Positions 1 through 9,490 of a DNA stretch of 26,888 bases are shown here, piece by piece. Made by a program: the position numbers and the translations under genes. The notes beneath the pieces are model-generated. The model was not told the DNA's origin and searched no databases. It saw only the letters and a list, made by a program, of their open reading frames with translations. The stretch comes from Schoenoplectus triqueter (taxonomy: Eukaryota; Streptophyta; Magnoliopsida; Poales; Cyperaceae). The DNA lies in assembly GCA_964058805.1 (NCBI GenBank), contig CAXKVV010001118.1:1-26888 (forward strand), given 5' to 3'. Position 1 is the first letter of the stretch; the number at the start of each line of letters is the position of its first letter.

Positions 1-507
1 ATATTTTTCCTTCAGTAAACTTAGTATTTTTGAGAGTGTATTGTATAAACTATTATAACGATTTAGAAACTGTTATAATGGTTCATTGTGATAGAAATCT
101 TTCCTTATAATTTTTTATAAATAGCCTTAAAAAATTTGAATTAATCCTTACAATAGTTGATACTATTTCTTCTCTTAACTTCTTCTGGCCATCCTCAGCA
201 GTCTAGATAATGAACAATCGATGAAGTCTCCCTAATATCCTACAAAATAACTCAAAAGACTTGTTAAATTCAAATAAGTTTTGTAAAACAACAAAATACA
301 AAAGAAATTATTAAGTGTAATAATAGTTAACTAGATTCACTCATTTTGTTATTATTGGATCTATCATAAAAATAAACAAAATGAACAATTTATATTTAAA
401 ATTTTAATAATTAATTCTAAATTTGAAAGTATAAATTAAAATATAAGTTGGTGGCATTGAATACTATTTAAATTTGTATCACAGAATCCGTTCTCAAAAC
501 ATATTTC
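1..507. other. AT-rich intergenic DNA, nothing recognised
   Basis: This stretch is AT-rich with frequent stops in all frames. I see no exon, RNA gene or element boundary in it. Confidence 0.5.
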
Positions 508-514
508 AATTTCG

Positions 515-572
515 TCCGAATATTTAAGCACAGGCCCAGCCCATTCTATCTCCAGTGCGAGGACGAAATCTC
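515..572 (+). repeat. Upstream copy of the gene-1 promoter/5' leader segment
   Basis: This segment reads TCCGAATATTTAAGCACAGG followed by a CCCAGCCCAT stretch, a CCAGTGCGAG block and an AAATCTCATTCGTTC block. The same order of blocks recurs about 730 bp downstream at 1248-1336, directly in front of the gene at 1419. The downstream copy has about 15 extra GC-rich bases (GCGGGCCCCGGCCCC region). Similarity fades after about 572, although 652-684 weakly resembles 1354-1388. It looks like a partial tandem duplication of the gene's 5' end, or one promoter split by a roughly 650-bp insertion. I see no coding exon after this copy. Confidence 0.7.
533..544. promoter_or_regulatory. Paired site II motifs, upstream copy
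   Basis: GGCCCA and GCCCAT lie back to back, reading TGGGC twice on the opposite strand. Site II (TGGGCC/T) elements bind TCP factors and are common upstream of plant housekeeping, ribosomal and organelle-protein genes. Function of this copy is inferred only. Confidence 0.4.
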
Positions 573-1247
573 ATTCGTTCAATTCAGAACATGATAAAGA
601 GGTATTGAAAGAAGCTTAATATTCAGAAGCTTGATAATAGAGAGGCATTGAATCTCCTTCGTTCATTTCTGGAAACACTTTCAGGGTATGTTCGGAAGTA
701 ACTCACGCTCAGAAATGAATATGAAATTTGTATTAAATTTACAGTTTGTGTTGGTGAAAATATTTTTTATCTGACTAAAATTTTTTCCCGTAGCTGTGAG
801 TATGCTCCGATAGAGGAGTTCACTTCCTCTAGAGTGGGCGGACACTACTCCAGAGTGTATAGTGAACAATTTTTCTGCAGTTGCTATAATAACTGAGCAG
901 CATCAAGATTCATGCTGAATGTTTTAAAAGGTTCAGATTAAATAAACTGACCTCTATACATAATACAGTACTACAGAGGATACAGTACCCCGATAGAGTC
1001 GACTCATCAGCACGATTTGATTTTCATAAAAAAAAGAAAGAAAAATCTATAATGGAGACCGCGCTACAACTACAAGCCTACAATTGTAGAAGCTCACGAG
1101 TCGCAACAAGCGCATTCTAGAACGTTTTTGTTTTTCTTTTTGCTCTCGCTTCCTCTCCTTTCCCGTGAGGAGGAGATGAAGGCTACGTCGAGCTTGAGAA
1201 AGGGATGAGGTGACGCTTCTTCTTTTTTCTTTTCTCATTCAATTCAC
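573..1247. other. DNA between the two promoter copies
   Basis: No convincing gene is present. There is a short internal repeat (GAGGTATTGAA at 599, GAGGCATTGAA at 641) and a moderately GC-rich patch at 1055-1215. The short open frames here have no recognisable domain. The block may be an insertion separating the two leader copies, but I found no clear terminal repeats. Confidence 0.35.
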
Positions 1248-1418
1248 TCCGAATATTAAAGCACAGGCCCAGCCCATAATGCGGGCCCCGGCCCCTTTCT
1301 ATTCCCAGTGCGAGCATGAAATCTCATCCGTTCGTTTCCGATTTGGGGTTCCCATTCCTTTCTCCGTCCAAGAAACACTCTTTCCTTAAGCAGCAAAGCA
1401 AGAGAAGGATAACAAAAC
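1248..1418 (+). promoter_or_regulatory. Proximal promoter and 5' leader of the 1419 gene
   Basis: This region holds the second copy of the duplicated leader. It contains two adjacent site II motifs (GGCCCA 1266-1271 and GCCCAT 1272-1277) and a GC-rich GGGCCCCGGCCCC block. I see no clear TATA box close to the start codon. A TATA-less site II promoter fits a constitutively expressed gene for a plastid protein, which agrees with the transit-peptide-like N-terminus. Transcription start is not determinable from sequence alone. Confidence 0.45.
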
Positions 1419-2654
1419 ATGGCTATGTCGAGTCTGAGCTGGAACCACCACCTAATCGGAACTGCTACCACCGCTCCCTGTGCTGTTTCGAATCGCACAA
1501 ACCAGTACCAGCGAGGATTTTCTGTCTCTATCAGAGCTCAGGTTAAGTTTCATCTTCACATTTCTTTTTCTATTTTCGTTCTTCCTTTGTTTCCTTGTTT
1601 ATTACATTATAATCGTTTATTCTAATGTGAAACCCAGGGAGGAGAAGAACACCGCAATGTGAGCCGAGTCTGGCGCCGCCGAAAATTGGTAAATATTTGT
1701 TTTATTATATTTTTTTTTGTGATTCCTTTCCAGAGTCCTGCTTTAGTTGATATTGTTTTGTTAATTTTCTATATTTGGAAATATTAGATTGTGTTTTGGG
1801 ATTCATTTCAACTAGAGATGGTAGAACCGACCCGACCCGAGAAACTCGTCCGGACCTGAACCCGACCCGATCCAATTTTTTAAGAAAGTCAAACCGACCC
1901 GACCTGAACTCGACCCGACCCGAGATCAAATGACCTTTAATCCAAAAAGTCAAACTGACCCGACCCGTCCAACCCGATTTCTTTTAAAAAGTCAAACTGA
2001 CCCGACCCGTCCAATCCGAATCCGAACCCGACCCGACCCGCCCGATTGCCACCTCTAATTTCAACTTAGGGTTAATTTTACATCAGATTACTGTTAAAGG
2101 CCAGAGAAGTACTAAGCCATTTCAATTTGCGTCTCACAGAACTGGTGGAGCAGGTTTAATTTCACATATTGGTTCAAGTCAGCACATGGTGGTTTTAACT
2201 GTTACACTCCAGTTAAACATTCTTTGAGATGCACCTAAAATAGAAACCAAAATCTTTTTTTTTATTTAACTTACCATTAGCAAATAACTAACAGAACAGG
2301 AAGGATCCTAGTTTTTGGGATTTTGATCGGACCCGGACCCCGTTTGTGGAGGAGCGAATAGTTAGGGACCCAATGATTAGACAGTTCAGAGACCCTGGCT
2401 TGGCTGTGGTCCATGACATAGAGAGGATGCTCCTTTCTGAGGGCAAGTACGATCTTTGCAATCAGATAATTGATGATGCGAAGGATCTTGTTGAGAAAAA
2501 TGAGGAGGTGTATGGGTACAAGAAACCGGTGCGTCATGCTCTGTCGAACCGCATGAACGAAACGGGGTACCGCCACCGCTCTGACGCTTATGTGCCACCA
2601 AATCCATACAAAGTTAGTCCTAATAGTGCTCGTGATCAACCTAAGTATTTATGA
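1419..2654 (+). CDS. Small conserved-looking plant protein with plastid-targeting-like N-terminus (3 exons, 177 aa)
   Basis: I assemble exons 1419-1541, 1638-1688 and 2295-2654. All junctions are GT/AG and phase 0, and the stop is TGA at 2652-2654. Residues 1-41 begin MAMSSLSWNHH and are rich in Ser, Thr, Ala, Arg and Gln with few acidic residues, as in a chloroplast transit peptide; FSVSIRAQ at the exon end is a plausible processing region. Exon 2 encodes a very basic stretch (SRVWRRRKL). Exon 3 starts NRKDPSFWDFDRT, then has an acidic helical part (DIERMLLSEGKYDLCNQIID, about residues 100-119) and ends in a Pro/Tyr-rich tail (YVPPNPYK). I do not recognise a catalytic domain and cannot name the family. 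The 606-bp intron 2 carries a hAT-type miniature element. The open frame on the other strand at 2277-2639 is a shadow. The gene structure is well supported; function and plastid location are inference. Confidence 0.8.
1813..2057. mobile_element. hAT-type miniature element (MITE) in intron 2
   Basis: The element starts TAGAGATGG and ends CCACCTCTA, giving 9-bp terminal inverted repeats with one mismatch. It is flanked by perfect 8-bp direct repeats, ATTTCAAC at 1805-1812 and 2058-2065. An 8-bp target duplication plus a YAGRGRTGGCA-like end is characteristic of hAT transposons. The 245-bp interior has no coding capacity and is filled with GACCCGACCCG repeats, a sequence type often seen in plant non-autonomous hATs. 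The left end (TGGTAGAACC) has drifted from the right end (TGGCAATCGG on the complement). Confidence 0.85.
1882..2014. repeat. Internal minisatellite, about 42-bp unit
   Basis: An identical 29-bp block beginning AAAAAGTCAAACTGACCCG occurs at 1944-1972 and 1986-2014 (period 42). A diverged third copy (AAGTCAAACCGACCCGACC) starts near 1886. It lies inside the hAT-type element. Confidence 0.75.
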
Positions 2655-3994
2655 ATCCTAGTTTTCATGTGTGACTTTGGGGTTTTGGGTTTGTTCCCCA
2701 CCATGTTGTATCAATAAATTTACTTGTGATAAAATAGATACTCCCGTGATCTGTGTTTCCTTTCTTTTCTTTTTTTAAACTAAATTGAGATTGTTAACAT
2801 TTTTGTTGCTGTGGTAAAACAAGAGAAAATCATTAATATCTGCTCAGTGATGCTATCAGCACCAGTATATCTCACAATTTAGAAGTTCACATGATAGTGC
2901 TTGCAGTTCTTTGTTTGTTAATAAACTTTTTATGAATGATTTTCCTATTTGAATTTCATAAATGAATTGTGGTATGTCATCTGTGTTGAGAGCTCAAGAA
3001 ACTCCCATGCTAATGTGGTTGTATCTTTTCATGAGAGGCTAGTTTTATATTGTGGTACCATCCTAGTGCTGAACTAAGTGTCATGCTGGCATGGTAAGTA
3101 CACCTGTTCAGTACCAAAACCTCACATCCTTTTTAGTCAATTAGGAAGCATCTGATACTGCAATGATGTGGCTATCAGCACAATACAGCCTCTGTATAAA
3201 GCAAGTAGCCTGTGAAACAGTACTTTGTGGTTTTAGTTTTGGCTCAACATTTTAAATAGTAGCAATTTTGTGGATGCTATCTAAAAATGACATGCTGAAT
3301 TTAGCACACTTTGATCTATATTTATTCAAAATTACTATTATAATTGGCATGGATACAAAGAGAACAAAACAGCATCAGAGACAAGTTATTGCCGCTGTAA
3401 GAACAGAATCATAAACTCATCTATCATTGTGGCATAAAATTTGCATAGGAAATCAAGTACATCTATGTAGTATTGCTATGGCCAAAACAAGACCGCCAAA
3501 TACGTCTTATTTAAGTAGACACTCTGTGAAAAAGGAAAGACTTAGTGTTATACAGGTAAACTAAAGCATCTGATCAATCAGTCTTCAATTTCTTCTTTTT
3601 TCTTGCTAAATATTCCCTTGAAATCTAGGATTTGTTCAACAAGGTACTTTCATCTATTAGAACCTGAGCTTCTGACAGAACTTGCCAGGTACTGCCGTAC
3701 TGGCACCCTTCTTGGTAATAATGCATATGATAATTATTCAATCTTTTCTTTAAGTTTACTATTCAGTTTATTCGATGCTGAGTTTCTAAGATTCAAGCAT
3801 TCCATCTTAGCAAATGACATGTCCTTTGTCAGCATGCTCAGGTGCAGAACTTGTAAACCAATGAAATGACCTGATTGAACTAATTCCTAAAGTTAGTGGA
3901 TTAATAACCATGCAAAATCAAATGAAGATGGTTGAACTAAATGCTGTAGTTTCACTGCTTAAAAATCAGACTTTCCTCCGTTTAGTAATGCGAC
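2655..3994. other. 3' flank of the 1419 gene and intergenic DNA
   Basis: The first part is probably the 3' UTR of the upstream gene, with an AATAAA signal at 2713-2718 (TATCAATAAATTTAC). After that I see no supported exon. An open frame at 3603-3869 (PELLTELARYCRTGTLLG) has no recognised domain. The opposite strand at 3626-3683 faintly resembles the last exon of the peptide gene next door (see findings). Confidence 0.45.
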
Positions 3995-4456
3995 TCAGGG
4001 TATTTTGGGGCAGTTCGGCTTTCTATTGCGAGGATCATGTTTGCAGTTAGGTTGCCCGTAGTCATAATCTTGTGCTTCTGTTAAGACCTTTCTGCTCCTG
4101 ATATATCCCTGAAAACAATCATTGTAGAGTTAAAATTTTAATCTAATATGAATACCTTTTAGAATACAACATTCTCAAATGAATTTAAAAATGTTCAATA
4201 TAGTACTTTCTTGTGAAAACAGCATGAGTAATTGATCAAACCTTGGTGACTGAATTGACAGGTTTGTTCCCATCTTCTTCAACTCTTATGATTCTCCCTG
4301 CATAAATTTAGTAGTTACTAATTAGTAATGGTGTAGGAGACGCAACCTGAGAGGAACTCACAAATCAACTAACTATCAGTGAGTATGAGTACCTGAAGAA
4401 AAATGAAAAAGCAAAATTAAGCAAAGGATGCAGAGTGTACGTGCTTGTCTTGGCAT
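3995..4456 (-). CDS. PSY-like secreted tyrosine-sulfated-peptide precursor (3 exons, 77 aa)
   Basis: Exons on the - strand are 4456-4393 (64 nt), 4297-4242 (56 nt) and 4108-3995 (114 nt including TGA). All junctions are GT/AG with matching phases (1, then 0). Residues 1-22 are a classic signal peptide: a basic start (MPRQAR), then the hydrophobic core LCILCLILLFHF, then SSG. A short charged pro-region follows (RIIRVEEDGNKP). Exon 3 carries RSRKVLTEAQ and then DYDYGQPNCKHDP at residues 54-66. This aligns without gaps to the PSY1 peptide core (D-Y-x5-N-x-K-H-D-P, 7 of 13 identical). In that family the Tyr of the DY pair is sulfated by TPST and the peptide acts in the apoplast through LRR receptor kinases to promote growth. 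The precursor length matches AtPSY1 (75 aa). Unusual points are a second DY (residues 56-57), two cysteines (62 and 73) flanking a basic tail, and extra residues after HDP. Gene structure is strong; the family call is by motif only. Confidence 0.8.
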
Positions 4457-4578
4457 TATCTCCAAATTTGATGGTACTGTAAATTTTCCTTAATTTGGAA
4501 TTCAGATTGACAGGGTGATCTCTCTGTATATATCTCATGTATATCTTGGCATGCTTATCTAAGTACCGTCAAGAAGCA

Positions 4579-4586
4579 TATATATA
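4579..4586 (-). promoter_or_regulatory. Candidate TATA box of the PSY-like gene
   Basis: TATATATA lies about 125 bp upstream of the - strand ATG, a plausible distance for a short 5' leader. A second TATATA lies at about 4527-4532. In DNA this AT-rich the match is weak evidence. Confidence 0.3.
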
Positions 4587-6120
4587 CTACATATTGATGG
4601 CAGTGATAGATGACATTGTCCACCAGTTTGTCATACATAAATGACCTACCTCTGCACATAGAGTTGATGATTAAATCTAATCCTTTATCCGTAAGTCAAC
4701 TAAAAATGCCCATCCCCTCTCCCCTCCTATCTAAAAAGAAACCCAACAAGCACAGCTGAAAAAATAAATAAGAAACAAAAAACATGAACACAACCATGCT
4801 ATATTAACACAAGGGTAAGAAAATTTTTCTAACACTTATTCGAGTGTTTTATGTGCACTTGGCATTAATTCTCTGTTTGACATATTACTTCTGCAAAATC
4901 ATTAGCACCATTTTATACTTTTCAGATACCTTGTTCAGGTGGTCAATAGAGGCTTTCTAGCAATAAAAGCAAAGACAAAAATCCACCAATATCCGCTATA
5001 GGATAAACTCTTGGAAGTTTAAATATTTGGAGACATAAGTACATAACCTGATTCTGCTATACAAAACCTCACAAAAACAATCACAGATTATTCCTTCCTT
5101 TCTATCCAATCTTCTCTCTTTATTAAGCATCAAAGTGTTTTAATCTTACAATTGTCTAATTTTTTATTTAATTTTTAGAGTTAATATCAACTATCAGATT
5201 GAGCTATTATTCAAATAAGATCATCATTTGTATGCTAATTTGTGTTGAAGTTATAATTTCCTCCCATATCTGATTGTTATACAAAATGCTATATAATAAA
5301 GAAATATAATTGTTCTAATTTATTTTTTTCTCAAATTCCTCTCAGTTCTAAATATCAACTTTTCTTAAATTTTGAATGCCAACATTCATCTCAATTTTGC
5401 ATGTACTTTATATTTATTTTGTATCATTGATTGAAATTTACATTAATTGCTAAATTATCTTCATTTCTTCATTTCTTCATTTTTCTCATAAAAATCGGAA
5501 CTTTTGTATTTTTAAAAAATCATCACGCATAAAAATGTACAAGCAATATAATAGTAGTATAACATTATAGTTAATCACATATAGGATTTTTCAAATATAT
5601 TAATACTAGATTGATAGGAAAATTTCAGAATGGAAAAAATGGATATAATCTGAGCCATACGAAGTGGACACAACATTTGTGGATTTAATAGGTACAACAC
5701 ATGAACAGAATAATAGCACACTATTTCCCTTTGATTCCTAAATAGTGCAAAAGAAGATTACCGGACTATGTCATGGTGTCAAATCATTCACAAATTATGC
5801 TTTTAGTCTAATAGTGTATAAATTTGACTTGATACTGATCATCCATTTCTTTTTTTTTCTTTTCATGGTGGTGCCATATTAGTGGGTGCACTACTTTTTT
5901 TTTCTTTTTTGGGGAAAATTTTCCATATTATCTGCCAGAAGCACCAGGCGTAAAGAAATCATAGAGATAAATATGGTGACACGTGTAACTTTTAATTGAT
6001 CAATCAAAAACGTATCCACCAAAGGAACAGTGTTTTTTTTAAGAAAAAAAATAGAGGAATAATTTTGGACACAATTTTACACAAATTCTTAGCTGGGCGG
6101 GAACAAATTAACAGGCTCAT
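4587..6120. other. AT-rich intergenic DNA, nothing recognised
   Basis: I see only long A/T runs and no exon-like or element-like structure on either strand. Confidence 0.4.
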
Positions 6121-6121
6121 A

Positions 6122-6470
6122 TAATAGGCATAATTAGGAGTAATTATATCAATTTTCATGAAATTATATGTAGTTATACGGTCAAAAAAATTCAAAAACT
6201 CAAACAACTTGTTTAAACAACAGTTTTTGATGCATCTTATTTATGTTTTGTGCAAAATTTGTGTCTTACAATGTTCATATTGAATTGTTAATTGGATAAT
6301 CTTCTAATAGGTATAATTAGGAGTAATTATATTAATTTTCACGAAATTATATGTAGTTATGAGTCAAAAATTTTAAAAAATATTAAACAATTTGGTTAAA
6401 CAACAGTTTTTAATATATCTTACTTATATTTTATGAAATATTAGTGTCGTAGGATATTCATATCGAAGTG
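6122..6470. repeat. Diverged tandem duplication, about 182-bp unit
   Basis: Copy 1 is about 6122-6286 and copy 2 about 6304-6470. Shared landmarks in order are TAATAGGYATAATTAGGAGT, AATTATATGTAGTTAT, AAACAACAGTTTTT and a final TTCATATYGAA. The copies differ by many substitutions and short indels, so the duplication is old. No coding content is visible. Confidence 0.8.
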
Positions 6471-6780
6471 CCTAGTGGAATCTGCGACTCCACTAGAAGA
6501 AATTGACACTGCGCTATTGTGGGCATGCATGCATCACTGTGCGCCTCTGCCAATTCAAATCAAACACAATTAAAATGGATGGAAAAGAGGAGGTCTGTGA
6601 TTTTATTACGGAAATTTTAGGCATTGTTCTATGACACTAAACGATGTTTTAGATATAATCAAGTTTCAATGTCTATAAAGAAACTCTATTTGAATTTCGA
6701 ATATGTGACCTCCTACACGGCGAACATTATTTTTGTTATTGAATTAAAATCTAGTTCTAACAAGTAACAAATTGTAAATT

Positions 6781-6782
<2 letters not shown>
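6471..6782. other. Unassigned intergenic DNA
   Basis: This is a slightly GC-richer patch around 6465-6600. It includes a small inverted repeat, CTAGTGGAATCTGCGACTCC followed by ACTAG, at about 6472-6496 (CTAGTGGA...TCCACTAG). No gene was recognised. Confidence 0.35.

Positions 6783-6826
<44 letters not shown>
6783..6826. repeat. (AT)22 microsatellite
   Basis: An uninterrupted AT dinucleotide run of about 44 bp. It is probably length-polymorphic. Confidence 0.95.
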
Positions 6827-6829
<3 letters not shown>

Positions 6830-6831
<2 letters not shown>

Positions 6832-7540
6832 GAATTTTAAATATGATCTCATATACTAAAAAGATGAACGTCAAAAAGTGATACTGATCATAACCATAAA
6901 AGGATGAATGTTGAGTTGTTGACCTATGTGTATATATATTCACTTGCATCAGTGCGAGTGAATTGATAATGACAAAGAAAGTTTTCAAACGAAGGTCAAA
7001 TATTAGTTAAGCACTTAAACAACAGTAGTGTCAATATGCAATTGTGTAGACCGCACTATGATATACAGTAGCCTTTCTTAAAGTTTCACAGCTAAGAGCG
7101 TTGGACAAATAGTACATGGAATGCGGTATATATGCATGACACTTGAATTTTATGCCATAGTTAATTGACTTGTCATAATAGAAGTTATATAGAACATTCT
7201 TAGTTTTCTAAGATCAGATATCTAATATCATATTCTTTTACTGCTCAGAAATTGCTCATTTTAATTTATATATACTTTAGTTTGAAAAATAATTGTGATG
7301 ATTTTCTAATTTAAAAAATTTCAAAAGAAAATGAGATTAATATAGTGTATATTAATTATATCATCAGATTAAATAAATCAGTGAGCATTTATTAAATATC
7401 ATCGTACAGGGGGAAATCTTTAAAAAATAATAATAATAAAGGATTGTCGCATAGTATATTATTTTTTTTCTGTAAATTAAAATTAAATAGAATGTACTGA
7501 TGTATATAAAATTATGTTCAGAGTGTTTAGTTGAAAGCTT
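6830..7540. other. AT-rich intergenic DNA, nothing recognised
   Basis: No exon, RNA gene or element boundary was found. A (TAA)n-like tract lies near 7424-7440. Confidence 0.4.
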
Positions 7541-7550
7541 TCTAGCTAGC

Positions 7551-8118
7551 TATTTTGACAATCAATTGATAATGAAATTGCATGAAATTTGAGACATACT
7601 ATCAATTTATAAGTAAATGAACATATCTATAAAGTTTTTCTATTTTTTAGATTTTTTTATGAGTGGGGGATCCATTGACAATGGATTATTTTGTCAATCT
7701 TGACAATGGACCTCTAAATAAATATAAATAAAACTTAAAAAATAAAAAAAGTTTATAGATATGTTCTAATAGATTGATGGTCATTCAAATTTCATGCAAT
7801 TTCATTATCGTTTCATAGTCCATCAAAGACCGTTAAACTAGAACCGTTGTAAATTATATAAAAATTTGATGGTCTTTGATGAACTATCAAACGATAATGA
7901 AATTGCATGAAATTTGAATGACCATCAATCTTAATGTAGAAAAACACATCTATAATTTTTTTTCTATTTTAACTTTATTTATTTATTTATTTAGAGGTTC
8001 ATTTGTCAAGATTGTCAAAATAACCCATTGTCAACCGATCCCTTCTTTTTTTTTAATATTTATTTAAAAATTTATCGTCAAGATTGTCAAAATAAGCCCA
8101 TTGTCAAGGATCCCTCCC
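7551..8118. mobile_element. Outer, degenerate copy of a foldback element, split by the inner copy
   Basis: The left part, about 7551-7660, contains GATAATGAAATTGCATGAAA and CATATCTATAAA. This matches the right-hand arm of the inner element and is truncated. The right part, about 8073-8118, contains CAAGATTGTCAAAATAAGCC and ends GGATCCCTCCCC, repeating the terminal sequence of the inner copy. The simplest reading is one family member inserted into another, or a local rearrangement of two copies. Superfamily is unknown; I could not define a target duplication. Confidence 0.5.
7667..8042. mobile_element. Foldback element with about 165-bp inverted-repeat arms
   Basis: Left arm 7667-7831 and right arm 7871-8042 are near-complementary around a loop of about 39 nt. 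Landmarks in the left arm (GGGATCCATTGACAATGG, CCTCTAAATAAAT, GATTGATGGTCATTC, CATCAAAGACC) recur in reverse order and complement in the right arm. There is no coding capacity. A transcript through it would form a long, mostly paired hairpin, so small-RNA production is possible. Related ends occur at 8073-8118 and 19091-19345, making this a family within the window. Confidence 0.8.
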
Positions 8119-9040
8119 CATTAAATTACATACAAATTGAATTGAGAATGACAGAAATAATTACATTGATTCATGATAATATATCCATATTTAGAAAAAA
8201 ATGATAAAATTAAAACAAAAATTATATGCCATTTCCAACTGGATTTCAGAAAAAAAAAACCAACGACCTACCAATTCAGAAAAGACAAAATTCGCCGAAA
8301 TTGTCTTGCTGACTGAAGTCGATTGAATAAAATTTTATTTTTACTGTTTCCCAATACAAGAGGAAGTCAAATCTTTCAATATTCACAAAGGAATTTCTTA
8401 ATGAAATTTGAACCGATAACTTCCCAAGAAAAAAATGTCTTAAAAATTGTTATTTTTAGTATAATCAATAATTATTAGATTAAAGGTTAATTTTTTGTTG
8501 AGACAAATGCTTTAAACTAATTGAACATATACGCACCATTTTCTTCGGTACTTCTTTATAAAAATGAAATTAAAAGCGAATATTCAAATAATCTTCGGTA
8601 CTTCTTTGTAAAAGAAAGAACGAATTGAAGTCCTGGAAAGAGTCGGATAACTTCTGAACGGGTTAGGTATGGATGGACTTGTCACACGAGATCTAAAGTT
8701 TTGTAATTCAATGCAAACTAAACAAATTTAAAATATATGAATATGATGTATCCTTTCTTTTTGTTCTGAGATAAAGGATAGAGTACCCATTTGAATTTTA
8801 AACCTAGCTACAATCTTCGATATGGAAATCATTATTTGACCAGATGTTGATTTCATAAACGATGTGTATATCACTATATCCTAATATGTAATTTCTGCCC
8901 CCCAAAATAATAGAGAACCATATTCCAAAACACTTCACGCTATCCATTATCCTACTCACAGATAACACTAGTGTCTGAACTCTGAACCAAAGGTTTTGAA
9001 ATATGCATTAAATGCACAATTATTGAAATAAGAATCTGTT
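8119..9040. other. AT-rich intergenic DNA with a short direct repeat
   Basis: CTTCGGTACTTCTTTATAAA (near 8543) recurs as CTTCGGTACTTCTTTGTAAA (near 8594). Nothing else is recognised. Confidence 0.45.
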
Positions 9041-9490
9041 AGCCCTGACATTTATTATCTTTTAAATATTTTTGTGGTAAGGGACAACTCCATATATATT
9101 AATCATTTTATGCTAACCCTGTAAATTTTATTAAACTCATAAATAACCGCTCAAGTTAAGCTTACTAATTTAAATACTTTGCTAACAAATAAGGAGACTA
9201 CGCTCAATCCAAGTACATACATGATATCGTTTCTCATCGTTTAAAAGAAAAGCATATATTAAAAACACACACACATATATAAACATTTTTTGAATAAAAG
9301 TTTATATGTTGCCGTACTTATTATTATTCAAATATCTTTTTGCAGATCTTAAACATTATTTCTCGGCGGAACCCATAATCAGTGCTAGGCTTTTAGGTTC
9401 ATTAAATTGATATATAAACGCTCAAGCTAGGCCTAATATTTGAAATGGATTGCTAGCAAATAAGGAGCATTTGCTCAATCCATATGCAAT
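9041..9490. repeat. Diverged tandem duplication, about 270-bp unit
   Basis: The block at about 9126-9215 (CGCTCAAGTTAAGCTTA, then TTGCTAACAAATAAGGAG, then GCTCAATCCA) recurs at about 9398-9485 (CGCTCAAGCTAGGCCTA, then TTGCTAGCAAATAAGGAG, then GCTCAATCCA). Weaker similarity extends upstream of both (TTATTAT followed by AAATAT). No coding content is visible. Confidence 0.65.

Noticed and set aside
2277..2639. 120-codon open frame on the - strand
   Set aside because: It is the antisense shadow of exon 3 of the 1419 gene, which has correct splice phases and a better-looking product.
3603..3869. 88-codon frame (PELLTELARYCRTGTLLG)
   Set aside because: No recognised domain, no consistent exon model around it, and low-complexity Ser/Leu/Phe sequence after the first third.
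4929..5010. Leu-rich - strand stretch (FLSLLLLLESLY) considered as signal exon of the PSY-like gene
   Set aside because: No in-frame ATG and a stop directly after it. The exon at 4393-4456 gives a proper start, signal peptide and matching phase.
6713..6988. 91-codon - strand frame
   Set aside because: Much of it is the translated AT microsatellite (repeated Ile-Tyr).
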